Of a stretch of DNA of 64,000 nt, positions 26,192 through 33,877 are shown piece after piece. The position numbers and the translations under genes are program-made. Within the stretch, counting starts at the first letter, position 1. Each line of letters starts with the position of its first letter. Below the pieces are notes generated by a model. It had not been told where the DNA came from and did not search any database. It saw only the letters and a list, made by a program, of their open reading frames with translations. The stretch covers positions 124,001 through 188,000 of the forward strand of contig QXZA01000011.1 in assembly GCA_009886625.1 (NCBI GenBank), given 5' to 3'. The DNA is from Flavobacteriaceae bacterium (lineage in GTDB: Bacteria > Bacteroidota > Bacteroidia > Flavobacteriales > Flavobacteriaceae).

Positions 26192-27033
26192 TAGAGATTC
26201 TTAAGCAAGGGTGGCATACTACAATTCAAGATTTAGGCCGTTTAGGTTCTCAGTCTTTTGGAGTCCCTATTTCCGGAGCAATGGACTTGAATGCTTTTCA
26301 ATGGGCAAACAAATTATTGAACAACAACTCTAGTGCTGCTTGCCTAGAAATGACTAGTAAAGGTCCTGAATTAAAATTTCATGAACCTAGCTTTATTGCT
26401 TTTACTGGCGCCATAATGCAAGCTTTTCTCAATTCAAAACCAGTAAAAATGTATAAACCTATTGAAGTGAAGAAAGGAGATGTTTTAAAATTTTCGTCTG
26501 TGACTTTAGGATGCAGAACCTACATGGCAATACTTGGTGGATTTCAGTCCGAAAAAGTATTGGGATGCAGGAGTCAATATAAAGGAGTAACCCTAGAGGA
26601 TCGTATTGTAAAAGAAAATTTACTTCTTTTTAATAGGAATGCATTTACTCAAAAAGGTGCTAGAGTAAAAACAAAAACTACTGATTATAAAGATGTGAAT
26701 TTAAAAGTTTATCAAGGACCAGAATATCATCTTTTGAATTCTCATTCTCAAAATGAATTTAAAACAAAACAGTTTACTATAAGTCCAAGTAATAATAGAA
26801 TGGGGTATCGTCTAAACGAAAAAATATTGCAACAACTTCCTGAAATTTGGACTGCACCCACCCTTCCAGGTACAGTACAGCTCACTCCAGATGGGACTTT
26901 AATTATCCTAATGCGAGATGCACAAGTTACTGGTGGATATTCAAGGATTCTTCAATTAAGTGACAATGCTCTAAATTTATTAGCTCAAAAATCCACCAAG
27001 GATGTTATTAAGTTTGAGCTAATAACACTTTAA
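26188..27033 (+). CDS. pxpC: 5-oxoprolinase subunit C (KipA family)
   Basis: The biotin-dependent-carboxyltransferase-like (KipA/AHS2) subunit of 5-oxoprolinase. The 281-residue protein has the family start TTIQDLGRLGSQSFGVPISG (10-29), the AFTGA strand near 71, and the late block NRMGYRLNEKIL with LTPDGTLIILMRDAQVTGGY. The ATG overlaps the pxpB TGA as ATGA. It ends the pxp operon proper; a -7 box (TATTTTTG, 27080-27087) precedes the next gene, which may be transcribed separately. Confidence 0.92.
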   Translation: MIEILKQGWHTTIQDLGRLGSQSFGVPISGAMDLNAFQWANKLLNNNSSAACLEMTSKGPELKFHEPSFIAFTGAIMQAFLNSKPVKMYKPIEVKKGDVLKFSSVTLGCRTYMAILGGFQSEKVLGCRSQYKGVTLEDRIVKENLLLFNRNAFTQKGARVKTKTTDYKDVNLKVYQGPEYHLLNSHSQNEFKTKQFTISPSNNRMGYRLNEKILQQLPEIWTAPTLPGTVQLTPDGTLIILMRDAQVTGGYSRILQLSDNALNLLAQKSTKDVIKFELITL

Positions 27034-27103
27034 GAGTAAGTCTTTCATTAAGGGACTCTCTTTATACAAAATTCTTTCTTATTTTTGTTTGGATTTACAG
27101 CAA

Positions 27104-28357
27104 ATGAAGATACTTCTTAAAAATGCTACTCTGCTTCACGAAAAGAGTCCTTTTCACAACCAAAAAAAGGACATTTTAATAGTTGAAGGGATACTTACTC
27201 AAATTGAGGATTCTATTGAAATTAATGTTGATAAAGTCGTTGACTTGAAAAACCTGCATGTCTCATCTGGTTGGTTTGATCCAAATATCTCTTTTGGTGA
27301 ACCAGGTTTTGAAGAACGTGAGACTCTGGAAAACGGATTGCAAACAGCAGCAAAAAGTGGATTCACACATATTGTTTTAAACCCTGACACAGATCCAATA
27401 ATAGATAGTCATGCTGATGTAAGTCACCTAAAAAAGAGTGCTTCTCATTACACGACAGCATTACACATAAGTAGTGTGCTTTCTCATGGAGGTGAAGGGA
27501 AACAAATGGCATCACTCTATGACCTTCAAAAAGCTGGTGCAGTAGTCTTTGGGGATTATAAAAAAGCGTATGTCAATCCTAATTTATTGCGAATTGCTTT
27601 AGATTATTCTCAGAGTTTTGATGGATTAATTCAAGCTTACCCTATGGATGATTCCCTTGGTAATAAGGGACATATGAATGAAGGATTAATAAGTACTAAT
27701 CTGGGTTTAAAAGGAATTCCTAATGTTGCAGAGACGGCCACATTAGCACGAGATTTACAATTACTTGAATACACTAAAGGAAAAATGCATATCCCATTTA
27801 TTTCTTGTGCTACGAGTGTTGAATTAATTAGAGCCGCAAAAAAGAAAGGCTTAAACCTAAGTTGTGGTGTTGGAATTCCACATTTGATCTATACAGAAGA
27901 GAATTTATTGGAGTTCAATTCCGATTTCAAAATAGTTCCACCATTAAGAACCTCTATTGACCAACGTGCATTAAGAGAAGGGCTACTTGATGGAACTATC
28001 GATATGGTGAGTAGTATGCACCAACCTGTGAATCCTGAACTCAAAAACTTAGAATTCGTCAATGCACAGGATGGTAGCATTGGACTAGAAGCGGCCTTTG
28101 TAGTGTTGCAAAATTATTTTCCTTTAGAAAAGGTTATTTCTTTTTTGACTCGGGGAAAGGCACGATTTAACATTGTTAATACCCCATTCGAATTGGGTTC
28201 AAAAGTAGACTTCAGTCTCTTTAATCCTGGTGGTTTTTCCGAGTTTTCAAAAGAGCATATTCATTCAACCTCCAAAAACTGCATGTATATAGGAACTTCT
28301 ATAAAAGGAAGCGTTTACGGATGTATTCGTGGTTCACATTTTCAATTGAATTCTTAA
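27104..28357 (+). CDS. Dihydroorotase-like protein, likely non-catalytic
   Basis: A 417-residue amidohydrolase-fold protein closest to type I dihydroorotase (PyrC). The metal and substrate signature, normally DxHxHxRxPG, reads DPNISFGEPG (59-68): both His ligands and the substrate Arg are replaced. The catalytic-Asp motif (normally near DHAPH) reads SMHQPV. It therefore cannot work as a normal zinc dihydroorotase. In other bacteria inactive PyrC homologues support aspartate carbamoyltransferase assembly; a similar scaffold role is possible, but no pyrB is here. The start is the ATG at 27104 rather than a TTG at 27089 that lies next to the -7 box. It is followed after 8 bases by the esterase. 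Confidence 0.85.
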   Translation: MKILLKNATLLHEKSPFHNQKKDILIVEGILTQIEDSIEINVDKVVDLKNLHVSSGWFDPNISFGEPGFEERETLENGLQTAAKSGFTHIVLNPDTDPIIDSHADVSHLKKSASHYTTALHISSVLSHGGEGKQMASLYDLQKAGAVVFGDYKKAYVNPNLLRIALDYSQSFDGLIQAYPMDDSLGNKGHMNEGLISTNLGLKGIPNVAETATLARDLQLLEYTKGKMHIPFISCATSVELIRAAKKKGLNLSCGVGIPHLIYTEENLLEFNSDFKIVPPLRTSIDQRALREGLLDGTIDMVSSMHQPVNPELKNLEFVNAQDGSIGLEAAFVVLQNYFPLEKVISFLTRGKARFNIVNTPFELGSKVDFSLFNPGGFSEFSKEHIHSTSKNCMYIGTSIKGSVYGCIRGSHFQLNS

Positions 28358-28365
28358 AAAAAATT

Positions 28366-28995
28366 ATGCTAGACTACCAAATTCGATCTGCTCAAGGAAA
28401 AGCAGAAAAAAATCCTACAATTATTTTAATTCATGGATATGGAAGTAATGCCGAAGATCTTTTTTCATTTGCACCTTACTTACCAAAATCACATACAATA
28501 ATTGCACTTCAAGCACCCCTTTCTATGGGTTACAGAAGTTATGCCTGGTACCCATTGGGAATGAATCAAACAGGTACTGTAACTTCAGATGTAGATCAGG
28601 CTTGGAAGGTAGTTGATCTCTTGCTTGAAAATATTGAAGCCCTATCAGAAGAGCATGCATTAGATCCAGACGATATTAGTTTGTTTGGATTTAGTCAAGG
28701 GGCCATTTTGAGTTGGGCTCTAGCCTTTAAATATCCAGAAAAAGTTAGACGTATTATTGCGCTAAGTGGTTTAATTCACGAAAGTGTGCCCATGGAGAAG
28801 AAACCGGAATTTCTAGCTTATGCAGCTCATGGAATAGAAGATACAGTCATCAGAATTGATCAGGCAAGAGAATATATACTTCCCTTAAGTCAGAAATATG
28901 AGGAAATTGAATATCACGAATTCAATGATGGTCATACGGTTTCTCATGAAAACTTTACCGCTTTGATGGAATGGATTATCAAAACAAATTTATGA
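28366..28995 (+). CDS. Alpha/beta hydrolase, carboxylesterase/phospholipase family
   Basis: From the ATG at 28366 the product has 209 residues and is a cytoplasmic serine hydrolase of the YpfH/acyl-protein thioesterase type. The oxyanion-hole motif LIHGYGSN is at about 20-27, the nucleophile elbow GFSQG near 105, and the acid and His follow (GIEDTVIR, then DGHTVSHENF). Substrates in this family are short acyl esters or acyl-thioesters. It is co-directional with the dihydroorotase-like gene. Its stop overlaps the convergent gene by 6 bases. Confidence 0.88.
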   Translation: MLDYQIRSAQGKAEKNPTIILIHGYGSNAEDLFSFAPYLPKSHTIIALQAPLSMGYRSYAWYPLGMNQTGTVTSDVDQAWKVVDLLLENIEALSEEHALDPDDISLFGFSQGAILSWALAFKYPEKVRRIIALSGLIHESVPMEKKPEFLAYAAHGIEDTVIRIDQAREYILPLSQKYEEIEYHEFNDGHTVSHENFTALMEWIIKTNL

Positions 28996-29478
28996 TGGAC
29001 TTAAAAAGTGCGTAATATTTTTAAACTGAATGAAATTGTCTGACTTTACAATGTATTCAAGCAAAGCTTGCCCTTCCATTTCATTACTTTTAAAGCCTAT
29101 CAAGATCCATTGTTGATTTATAACTTTTATTTGGTCAATAAGGAATACGCCTTTTTTAGAGACTTCAGGAATTATTTTTTCCAATCCCCCGTTTGTATTC
29201 AACACCCTTATTGTATTCTTAAGTTGCTTCTCCAGATCTAGCAAATTATCAGCAGTTTGGCCTTCCATCTTGTTGGATTCTTTAACTAATGAAAAATAAG
29301 CATTAGTCGCTCTGTATTCATTTAAGACTTTAATAGAATCCTTTAATTTGATATAAGTCTGGTTTTGCTTTTGAATCAAATCATCTTGATAATTCAACAC
29401 CTTATTTGTGTTGAATATTTGAAAAAATAGTATGATACAAACAAAGAGAAAGAGGTAAAAAACAATTTTAAATTTCAT
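28990..29478 (-). CDS. Membrane-anchored conserved hypothetical protein
   Basis: A 162-residue protein that begins with one hydrophobic helix (about 4-22), then a charged heptad-rich stretch likely to form a coiled coil (about 27-90), and a small C-terminal region. This suggests a single-pass inner-membrane protein with a periplasmic domain, or an uncleaved signal anchor. I do not recognise a family. It lies 7 bases downstream of the metallo-beta-lactamase-fold gene and is probably co-transcribed with it; its end overlaps the convergent esterase by 6 bases. Confidence 0.7.
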   Translation of the reverse strand: MKFKIVFYLFLFVCIILFFQIFNTNKVLNYQDDLIQKQNQTYIKLKDSIKVLNEYRATNAYFSLVKESNKMEGQTADNLLDLEKQLKNTIRVLNTNGGLEKIIPEVSKKGVFLIDQIKVINQQWILIGFKSNEMEGQALLEYIVKSDNFIQFKNITHFLSPS

Positions 29479-29485
29479 AAACTGG

Positions 29486-30250
29486 TTATTCAGAAGTTAT
29501 GGTTAAAGTATCATAGGCTAAAAAAATATTTGATGGAAGCACTTTACTTACCTCATCGTGAAAGCCCATTAGATGGCTTATATGGGTTAGGTAGCAGCGT
29601 TTAGGTGCAATCTTTTGAATCATAGTAATTGCTTCTTCTAAATTGAGGTGACTGGGATGAGATTCAATTCGAAGTGCACTTAAAATCAAAACATCTAAAT
29701 CCTTCAGTTTTATAAGTTCAGATTCAAAAATTGTTTTGACATCTGTCAAATAGGCGAAATTATCAATACGATATCCTAGTACGGGCAATTGATTATGCAA
29801 AACTTCGATAGGGGTTATTATTTTTGAGTTAAATGTAAATGGTGCCTTGATTTCGTTAATTGAAACAGAGGGAGCACCAGGATACTTATTTTTATTTGAA
29901 AACACATAGTCAAAACGTTTAGCAAGATTATCTAAAACGCGTTTACTCGCATATACTGGAATATCTCCTTGTTTGAAGAAAAAGGGCCGGATATCATCAA
30001 TTCCAGCAGTGTGATCTGCATGTTCATGTGTAAACAATATGGCGTCTAAAGTTTTACAATTGACCCTCAACATTTGTTGCCTGAAATCAGGACCACAATC
30101 AACTACTAAATTCAAATCATTCCATTGAATCAAAATGGACACTCGTAAACGTTTATCTTTAGGATTTGAACTTAGACAAACAGGGTGTTTACTCCCAATT
30201 ACTGGAATCCCCTGAGAGGTACCTGTTCCTAAAAAATGAATTTTGAGCAT
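29486..30250 (-). CDS. MBL-fold hydrolase, PhnP-like
   Basis: A 254-residue metallo-beta-lactamase-fold protein of the PhnP/RNase Z-like branch. The start MLKIHFLGTGTSQGIPVIG is typical, and the metal motif HEHADH (75-80: His75, His77, Asp79, His80) is intact, followed by TAGIDDIRPF. Later histidines (LTHISHLMGFH) complete the site. Phosphodiesterase activity on cyclic phosphates is known for PhnP; there is no phosphonate gene here, so the substrate is open. A TACCTTTG -7 box on the minus strand is at 30259-30266. Confidence 0.88.
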   Translation of the reverse strand: MLKIHFLGTGTSQGIPVIGSKHPVCLSSNPKDKRLRVSILIQWNDLNLVVDCGPDFRQQMLRVNCKTLDAILFTHEHADHTAGIDDIRPFFFKQGDIPVYASKRVLDNLAKRFDYVFSNKNKYPGAPSVSINEIKAPFTFNSKIITPIEVLHNQLPVLGYRIDNFAYLTDVKTIFESELIKLKDLDVLILSALRIESHPSHLNLEEAITMIQKIAPKRCYLTHISHLMGFHDEVSKVLPSNIFLAYDTLTITSE

Positions 30251-30326
30251 AGTGAAAACAAAGGTAGATATTTGCTTTTATATAGAGAGGAACTTTGTAT
30301 TTTTGAAGGAATGAATTCTATATCTT

Positions 30327-31757
30327 ATGTCTGAAATATTAGGCGACACTGGTTTTGACAATAAACCTTCGATTGAAGCCAAAGCACTTCGAATCAATTT
30401 AAACAAATACATTTACGGAACCTTTGCAGAAATAGGTGCGGGACAAGAGGTTGCTCGACATTTTTTTAGAGTAGGTGGTGCTTCAGGAACCATTGCTAAG
30501 ACCATTAGTGCCTATGATAAAAACTTTAGCGACACCATTTATGGTGAAGAAGAAGACAGCCGATATGTAACAGAGACACGTCTGGACAAAATGCTTACGC
30601 ATGAAATGCGATTGCTTAAGAATAGAATCCCTAAAGAAGACCATCCCAACAAGATGTTTTTCACCTTTGCAGATACAGTGACAACTATTGATTTTGCTAA
30701 AAAATTTATGGGTCATGGTTGGATGGGAATTCGTTTTCAAACTTCTCCAGAAGAACCTTATAATGAAATAACTTTACACATTCGTTTTCACCAAAGCGAA
30801 GCCCGTTTGCAACAAGAAGCATTAGGTTTTATGGGTGTTAATTTAGTTTATGGTGCTTTTTACAAGAGTCATAATCCAAAAAAGTTATTGCGTTATCTCT
30901 ATGATCATATAGATCATGATGCAATTGAAATTGATACCATAAACTTTTCAGGACCAAAATTCAAAAATGTAGACAATCGTTTAATGAGTTTGCAGCTTAT
31001 AAAGAACGGGATGACAGATGCAGTAATGTTTGATCCTAACGGAAATAATATTCTTCCAGCTCGTATTCTTTACAAGAAAAATATTTTAGCCCTGAGAGGT
31101 AGTTTTCGTCCTGTAACCAAGGTTAATATTGACATGTTTGATAAATCCTTTGATATTTTTTCGAAAGAAGTAAATGTGAATGCTGATAAAACTGAAGTGA
31201 TTTTTGAAATTACACTTTCAAACCTAAGAGCAGAAGGTGAAATTGATGAAAATGATTTTATGGATCGTGCAAAGTTACTGTGTTCACTTGGGCACACAGT
31301 AATGATCTCCAATTTCAAGGAATACTATCGTTTAGTTGACTATTTCTCTAAATACACCAAAAAACAAGTCGGTTTGGCCATGGGAGTCAATAATTTTGTG
31401 GAAATCTTTGATGAACAGTACTATCAAGACCTAAGTGGTGGAATTCTTGAAGCTTTTGGGAAAATGTTTTACAACAATCTTAAGGTATACCTTTACCCGA
31501 TGCGGGATGAGAAATCAGAAAAAATTGTTACCAGTAACAACCTGAAATTACACCCACGCATGAAAGACTTCTATAAATTCTTTAAATACAATGACAAAAT
31601 CATTGATATTTTTGATTTTGACGAGAGCCATCTTTCCATTTTTTCTAGAGAAATATTAAGAATGATTAAAAACAAAGAAGAAGGTTGGGAAAATGAGCTG
31701 CCCAATGGGATAGCAGAAATGATTCGTGCCGAAAAAATGTTTGGTTTTAAGGAATAA
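30327..31757 (+). CDS. Conserved Bacteroidota protein of unknown function
   Basis: A 476-residue soluble protein without signal peptide or membrane helix. Landmarks are YIYGTFAEIGAGQEVARHFF at 29-48 (a mixed glycine-rich segment), GHGWMGIRFQ near 130, and an alpha/beta C-terminal half (GGILEAFGKMFYNNLKVYLYP). I recognise it as a protein that recurs in Bacteroidota genomes and is sometimes mislabelled as a TonB-dependent receptor or a nucleotidyltransferase; neither fits, since it has no export signal, barrel or HxGH motif. A candidate -7 box TATTTTTG is at 30298-30305. It ends 1 base before the convergent bcp stop. Confidence 0.7.
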   Translation: MSEILGDTGFDNKPSIEAKALRINLNKYIYGTFAEIGAGQEVARHFFRVGGASGTIAKTISAYDKNFSDTIYGEEEDSRYVTETRLDKMLTHEMRLLKNRIPKEDHPNKMFFTFADTVTTIDFAKKFMGHGWMGIRFQTSPEEPYNEITLHIRFHQSEARLQQEALGFMGVNLVYGAFYKSHNPKKLLRYLYDHIDHDAIEIDTINFSGPKFKNVDNRLMSLQLIKNGMTDAVMFDPNGNNILPARILYKKNILALRGSFRPVTKVNIDMFDKSFDIFSKEVNVNADKTEVIFEITLSNLRAEGEIDENDFMDRAKLLCSLGHTVMISNFKEYYRLVDYFSKYTKKQVGLAMGVNNFVEIFDEQYYQDLSGGILEAFGKMFYNNLKVYLYPMRDEKSEKIVTSNNLKLHPRMKDFYKFFKYNDKIIDIFDFDESHLSIFSREILRMIKNKEEGWENELPNGIAEMIRAEKMFGFKE

Positions 31758-31758
31758 T

Positions 31759-32214
31759 TTATTCCTCTAAAATCTGAGAAGCGTGTTCTTTGGTTTTTAC
31801 CTTATCTATTACACGTTCTACAATTCCATTTTCATCAAGAATAAATGTCATTCTGTGTATTCCGTCGTATTCCTTACCCATGAATTTTTTGGGACCCCAC
31901 ACTCCAAAAGCATCGATTATTGCTTTTTCAGTATCGGCTAAAAGAGGAAAAGGGAAATCAAATTTGTCCACAAAGGCTTTTTGTTTTTTTTCTGTATCGG
32001 CACTTACTCCCAATAATACATAGCCTGCATCTTTCAACTCTTTGAAGTGATCCCTTAAATCACAAGCCTCTGTCGTGCATCCTGGTGTACTGGCTTTAGG
32101 ATAAAAAAAGACAACAACCTTTGATCCTTGATATTGCTCTAAAGTATGTGGATTGCCTAAATGGTCGTTTACAGTAAAGGAAGAAACTTTTTCTCCTACT
32201 TTTAATGGTTTCAT
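31759..32214 (-). CDS. bcp: Thioredoxin-dependent peroxiredoxin (Bcp/PrxQ)
   Basis: Reduces hydrogen peroxide and organic peroxides using thioredoxin. From the ATG at 32214 it has 151 residues; an ATG two codons earlier (32220) is equally usable. The peroxidatic Cys46 and resolving Cys51 are in the segment STPGCTTEACDLRD, the 2-Cys PrxQ arrangement with a five-residue spacing. FFYPK precedes it as expected. It is divergent from the nth gene, with about 35 bases between the starts, so the two must share a promoter region. Confidence 0.95.
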   Translation of the reverse strand: MKPLKVGEKVSSFTVNDHLGNPHTLEQYQGSKVVVFFYPKASTPGCTTEACDLRDHFKELKDAGYVLLGVSADTEKKQKAFVDKFDFPFPLLADTEKAIIDAFGVWGPKKFMGKEYDGIHRMTFILDENGIVERVIDKVKTKEHASQILEE

Positions 32215-32254
32215 AATCATAGTGTTTTAGTATTTTCGAATATAAAAAGAATTG

Positions 32255-32902
32255 ATGACAAAAAAAGAAAAAGTTGCCTTTGCTATTGAAACTCTAGAGT
32301 CACTATATCCCAGGATACCAATTCCTTTGGACCACACAGATCCTTACACTTTATTAATTGCTGTTTTACTCTCTGCACAAAGCACTGATGTTCGTGTCAA
32401 TAAGATTACTCCCCTTTTATTTGAAAAGGCTTCTACTCCAGCCGAAATGATAAAATTGAGTATTGAGAAGATTAGAAGTATTATTAGACCTGTAGGTTTA
32501 TCTCCCATGAAATCAAAAGGAATTTATGAATTGTCTCATATACTACTTGACAAGTATGAAGGACAAGTTCCTCAAGACTTGGAAGCTTTAGAAGCACTTC
32601 CATCTGTAGGCCATAAAACCGCTAGTGTTGTTATGGCTCAAGCCTTTGGGGTCCCCTCTTTTCCAGTTGACACTCACATTCATCGTTTGATGTACCGATG
32701 GGGATTTACCAATGGGAAAAATGTAGTTCAAACAGAAAAGGATGCTAAACGTTTGTTTCCAATGGAAAAATGGAATGATTTACATTTGCAAATTATTTGG
32801 TATGGAAGAGAATATTCTCCAGCAAGAGGTTGGAAAATTGAAAAGGATATAATTACAAAAACAATAGGGAGACAGTCGGTATTGAAAAAGCTGAAAAACT
32901 AA
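32255..32902 (+). CDS. nth: Endonuclease III lacking the iron-sulfur cluster
   Basis: A DNA glycosylase/AP lyase for oxidised pyrimidines. The 215-residue protein keeps the helix-hairpin-helix LPSVGHKTASVV with the catalytic Lys121, and the catalytic Asp139 in FPVDTHIHR. The C-terminal cluster motif C-x6-C-x2-C-x5-C is absent: the corresponding region reads EYSPARGWKIEKDIITKTIG, and the whole protein has no cysteine. It should still be active, as cluster-free family members exist. The start is the ATG at 32255 (a TTG precedes it at 32252). The stop overlaps the stop of the convergent 48-residue gene by 4 bases. Confidence 0.92.
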   Translation: MTKKEKVAFAIETLESLYPRIPIPLDHTDPYTLLIAVLLSAQSTDVRVNKITPLLFEKASTPAEMIKLSIEKIRSIIRPVGLSPMKSKGIYELSHILLDKYEGQVPQDLEALEALPSVGHKTASVVMAQAFGVPSFPVDTHIHRLMYRWGFTNGKNVVQTEKDAKRLFPMEKWNDLHLQIIWYGREYSPARGWKIEKDIITKTIGRQSVLKKLKN

Positions 32903-33045
32903 TTTTTCAATATGTCCAATGCTTTATTTTGTTCTTTATCTTTAGAATAGGACTCAGAAAATGCTAATATACGCTTAATGACAATTTCGCGGGGACGGGT
33001 AATAACTGAATGAGAGGCTTTTGCTTTCGGGTAGTTTTTTTCCAT
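32899..33045 (-). CDS. 48-residue protein downstream of ECF sigma gene
   Basis: An ATG-started frame of 48 residues, MEKNYPKAKA through to LDILKN, very rich in Lys/Arg and Ser in the first half (motif VITRPREIVIKRILAFSESY) with a likely amphipathic helix in the second. It lies 47 bases after the sigma factor stop on the same strand. It ends exactly at nth with a 4-base stop overlap. There is no membrane helix, so it is not a classical membrane anti-sigma factor. I think it is a real gene because its position and charge pattern look like small proteins seen near this sigma gene in flavobacteria; the function is unknown. Confidence 0.6.
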   Translation of the reverse strand: MEKNYPKAKASHSVITRPREIVIKRILAFSESYSKDKEQNKALDILKN

Positions 33046-33092
33046 AAAATACGTTATATACTAATAACGTATTAAACAGTTAGAAATTGTGT

Positions 33093-33683
33093 TTATTCTA
33101 AAACAATTTCGTTTTCTTCCACTAATTTTCTGAGATTTATAATGGCATATCGCATTCTTCCCAAGGCAGTATTAATACTCACATTTGTATTTTCTGCAAT
33201 TTCTTTAAAACTCATGTCTCTATAAAGGCGCATCATAAGGACCTCTTTTTGATCCTCAGGAAGTTCTTGCACAAGCTTTTGTATATCTTTTACAATTTGA
33301 TCTTGATATAGCGTTGCTTCAATATTTGGAGAATTATCGGATATAAATTTAAACACATCATATTCATCCGTGTTTTCGATGGTAGGAATTCGATTGTTTT
33401 TTCTAAAAAAATCAATCACTAAGTTATGGGCAATTCTCATTACCCAAGGCAAAAACTTTCCCTCTTCATTGTACACGCCATTCTTAAGCGTTTTAATCAC
33501 TTTAATAAAGGTGTCTTGAAAAATATCCTCAGCGGTATCTCGGTCTAAAACTTTAGATTTAATGAAATTAAAAATTCGAAGTTTGTGACGATTAATTAAT
33601 TGTTCTAATGCAAGTTCCGAACCTGAAATATATTCATTTACTAAAAAGGCGTCGGTAGGTTGTGAATGAGTATTAGTTTCCAT
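33093..33683 (-). CDS. ECF-type RNA polymerase sigma factor
   Basis: A 196-residue sigma-70-family factor. Region 2 (about 20-90) has AEDIFQDTFIKVIKTL and FLPWVMRIAHNLVIDFFRK. Region 4 (about 135-185) has LPEDQKEVLMMRLYRDMSFK and a helix-turn-helix SINTALGRMRYAIINLR. There is no anti-sigma gene next to it, unlike the FecI/FecR systems of this phylum; a 48-residue basic protein follows instead. A 14-bp perfect inverted repeat abuts the start codon, and a TATATTTG box lies at 33768-33775 (minus), so the hairpin falls inside the predicted leader. Confidence 0.9.
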   Translation of the reverse strand: METNTHSQPTDAFLVNEYISGSELALEQLINRHKLRIFNFIKSKVLDRDTAEDIFQDTFIKVIKTLKNGVYNEEGKFLPWVMRIAHNLVIDFFRKNNRIPTIENTDEYDVFKFISDNSPNIEATLYQDQIVKDIQKLVQELPEDQKEVLMMRLYRDMSFKEIAENTNVSINTALGRMRYAIINLRKLVEENEIVLE

Positions 33684-33743
33684 AAAAAATTACTTTAGGC
33701 AAGAATGCCGTTAAAAATCCGTGATGTTTTAAAGTAATTTTTT
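33684..33743 (-). repeat. Perfect 14-bp inverted repeat in sigma-gene leader
   Basis: Left arm AAAAAATTACTTTA (33684-33697) and right arm TAAAGTAATTTTTT (33730-33743) are perfectly complementary, with a 32-base loop. The loop itself holds the small hairpin GGCA-AGAA-TGCC (33698-33709). The left arm ends directly at the ATG of the sigma gene (33683). In the messenger the whole 5'-leader could fold into one stem whose last base is next to the start codon. It could be a translational switch, an RNA thermometer-like element, or a DNA operator. Confidence 0.7.
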
Positions 33744-33767
33744 CGCTATAGGCTAACTAATTTTAAA

Positions 33768-33800
33768 CAAATATACACTTTTTTTTAAAGTTATTAACAA
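33768..33800 (-). promoter_or_regulatory. Candidate promoter of ECF sigma gene
   Basis: A minus-strand TATATTTG (33768-33775) fits the -7 box. A TTG element (33798-33800) is 22 bases further upstream, slightly longer than ideal. It would give a leader of about 75-80 bases that contains the whole inverted repeat. Confidence 0.5.
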
Positions 33801-33852
33801 GTTAGCCCCTTTTATTACTCCATTTTGAAGTATGAGAAGCGATTTAAAATTG

Positions 33853-33860
33853 TAAATTTG
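33853..33860 (+). promoter_or_regulatory. Candidate -7 box of uvrA
   Basis: TAAATTTG sits 17 bases before the uvrA ATG. The nearest TTTG (33824-33827) is 25 bases upstream, outside the normal spacing, so only the -7 box is proposed. No LexA-type palindrome is visible. Confidence 0.4.
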
Positions 33861-33877
33861 GCGCCATTATAAAGGCT

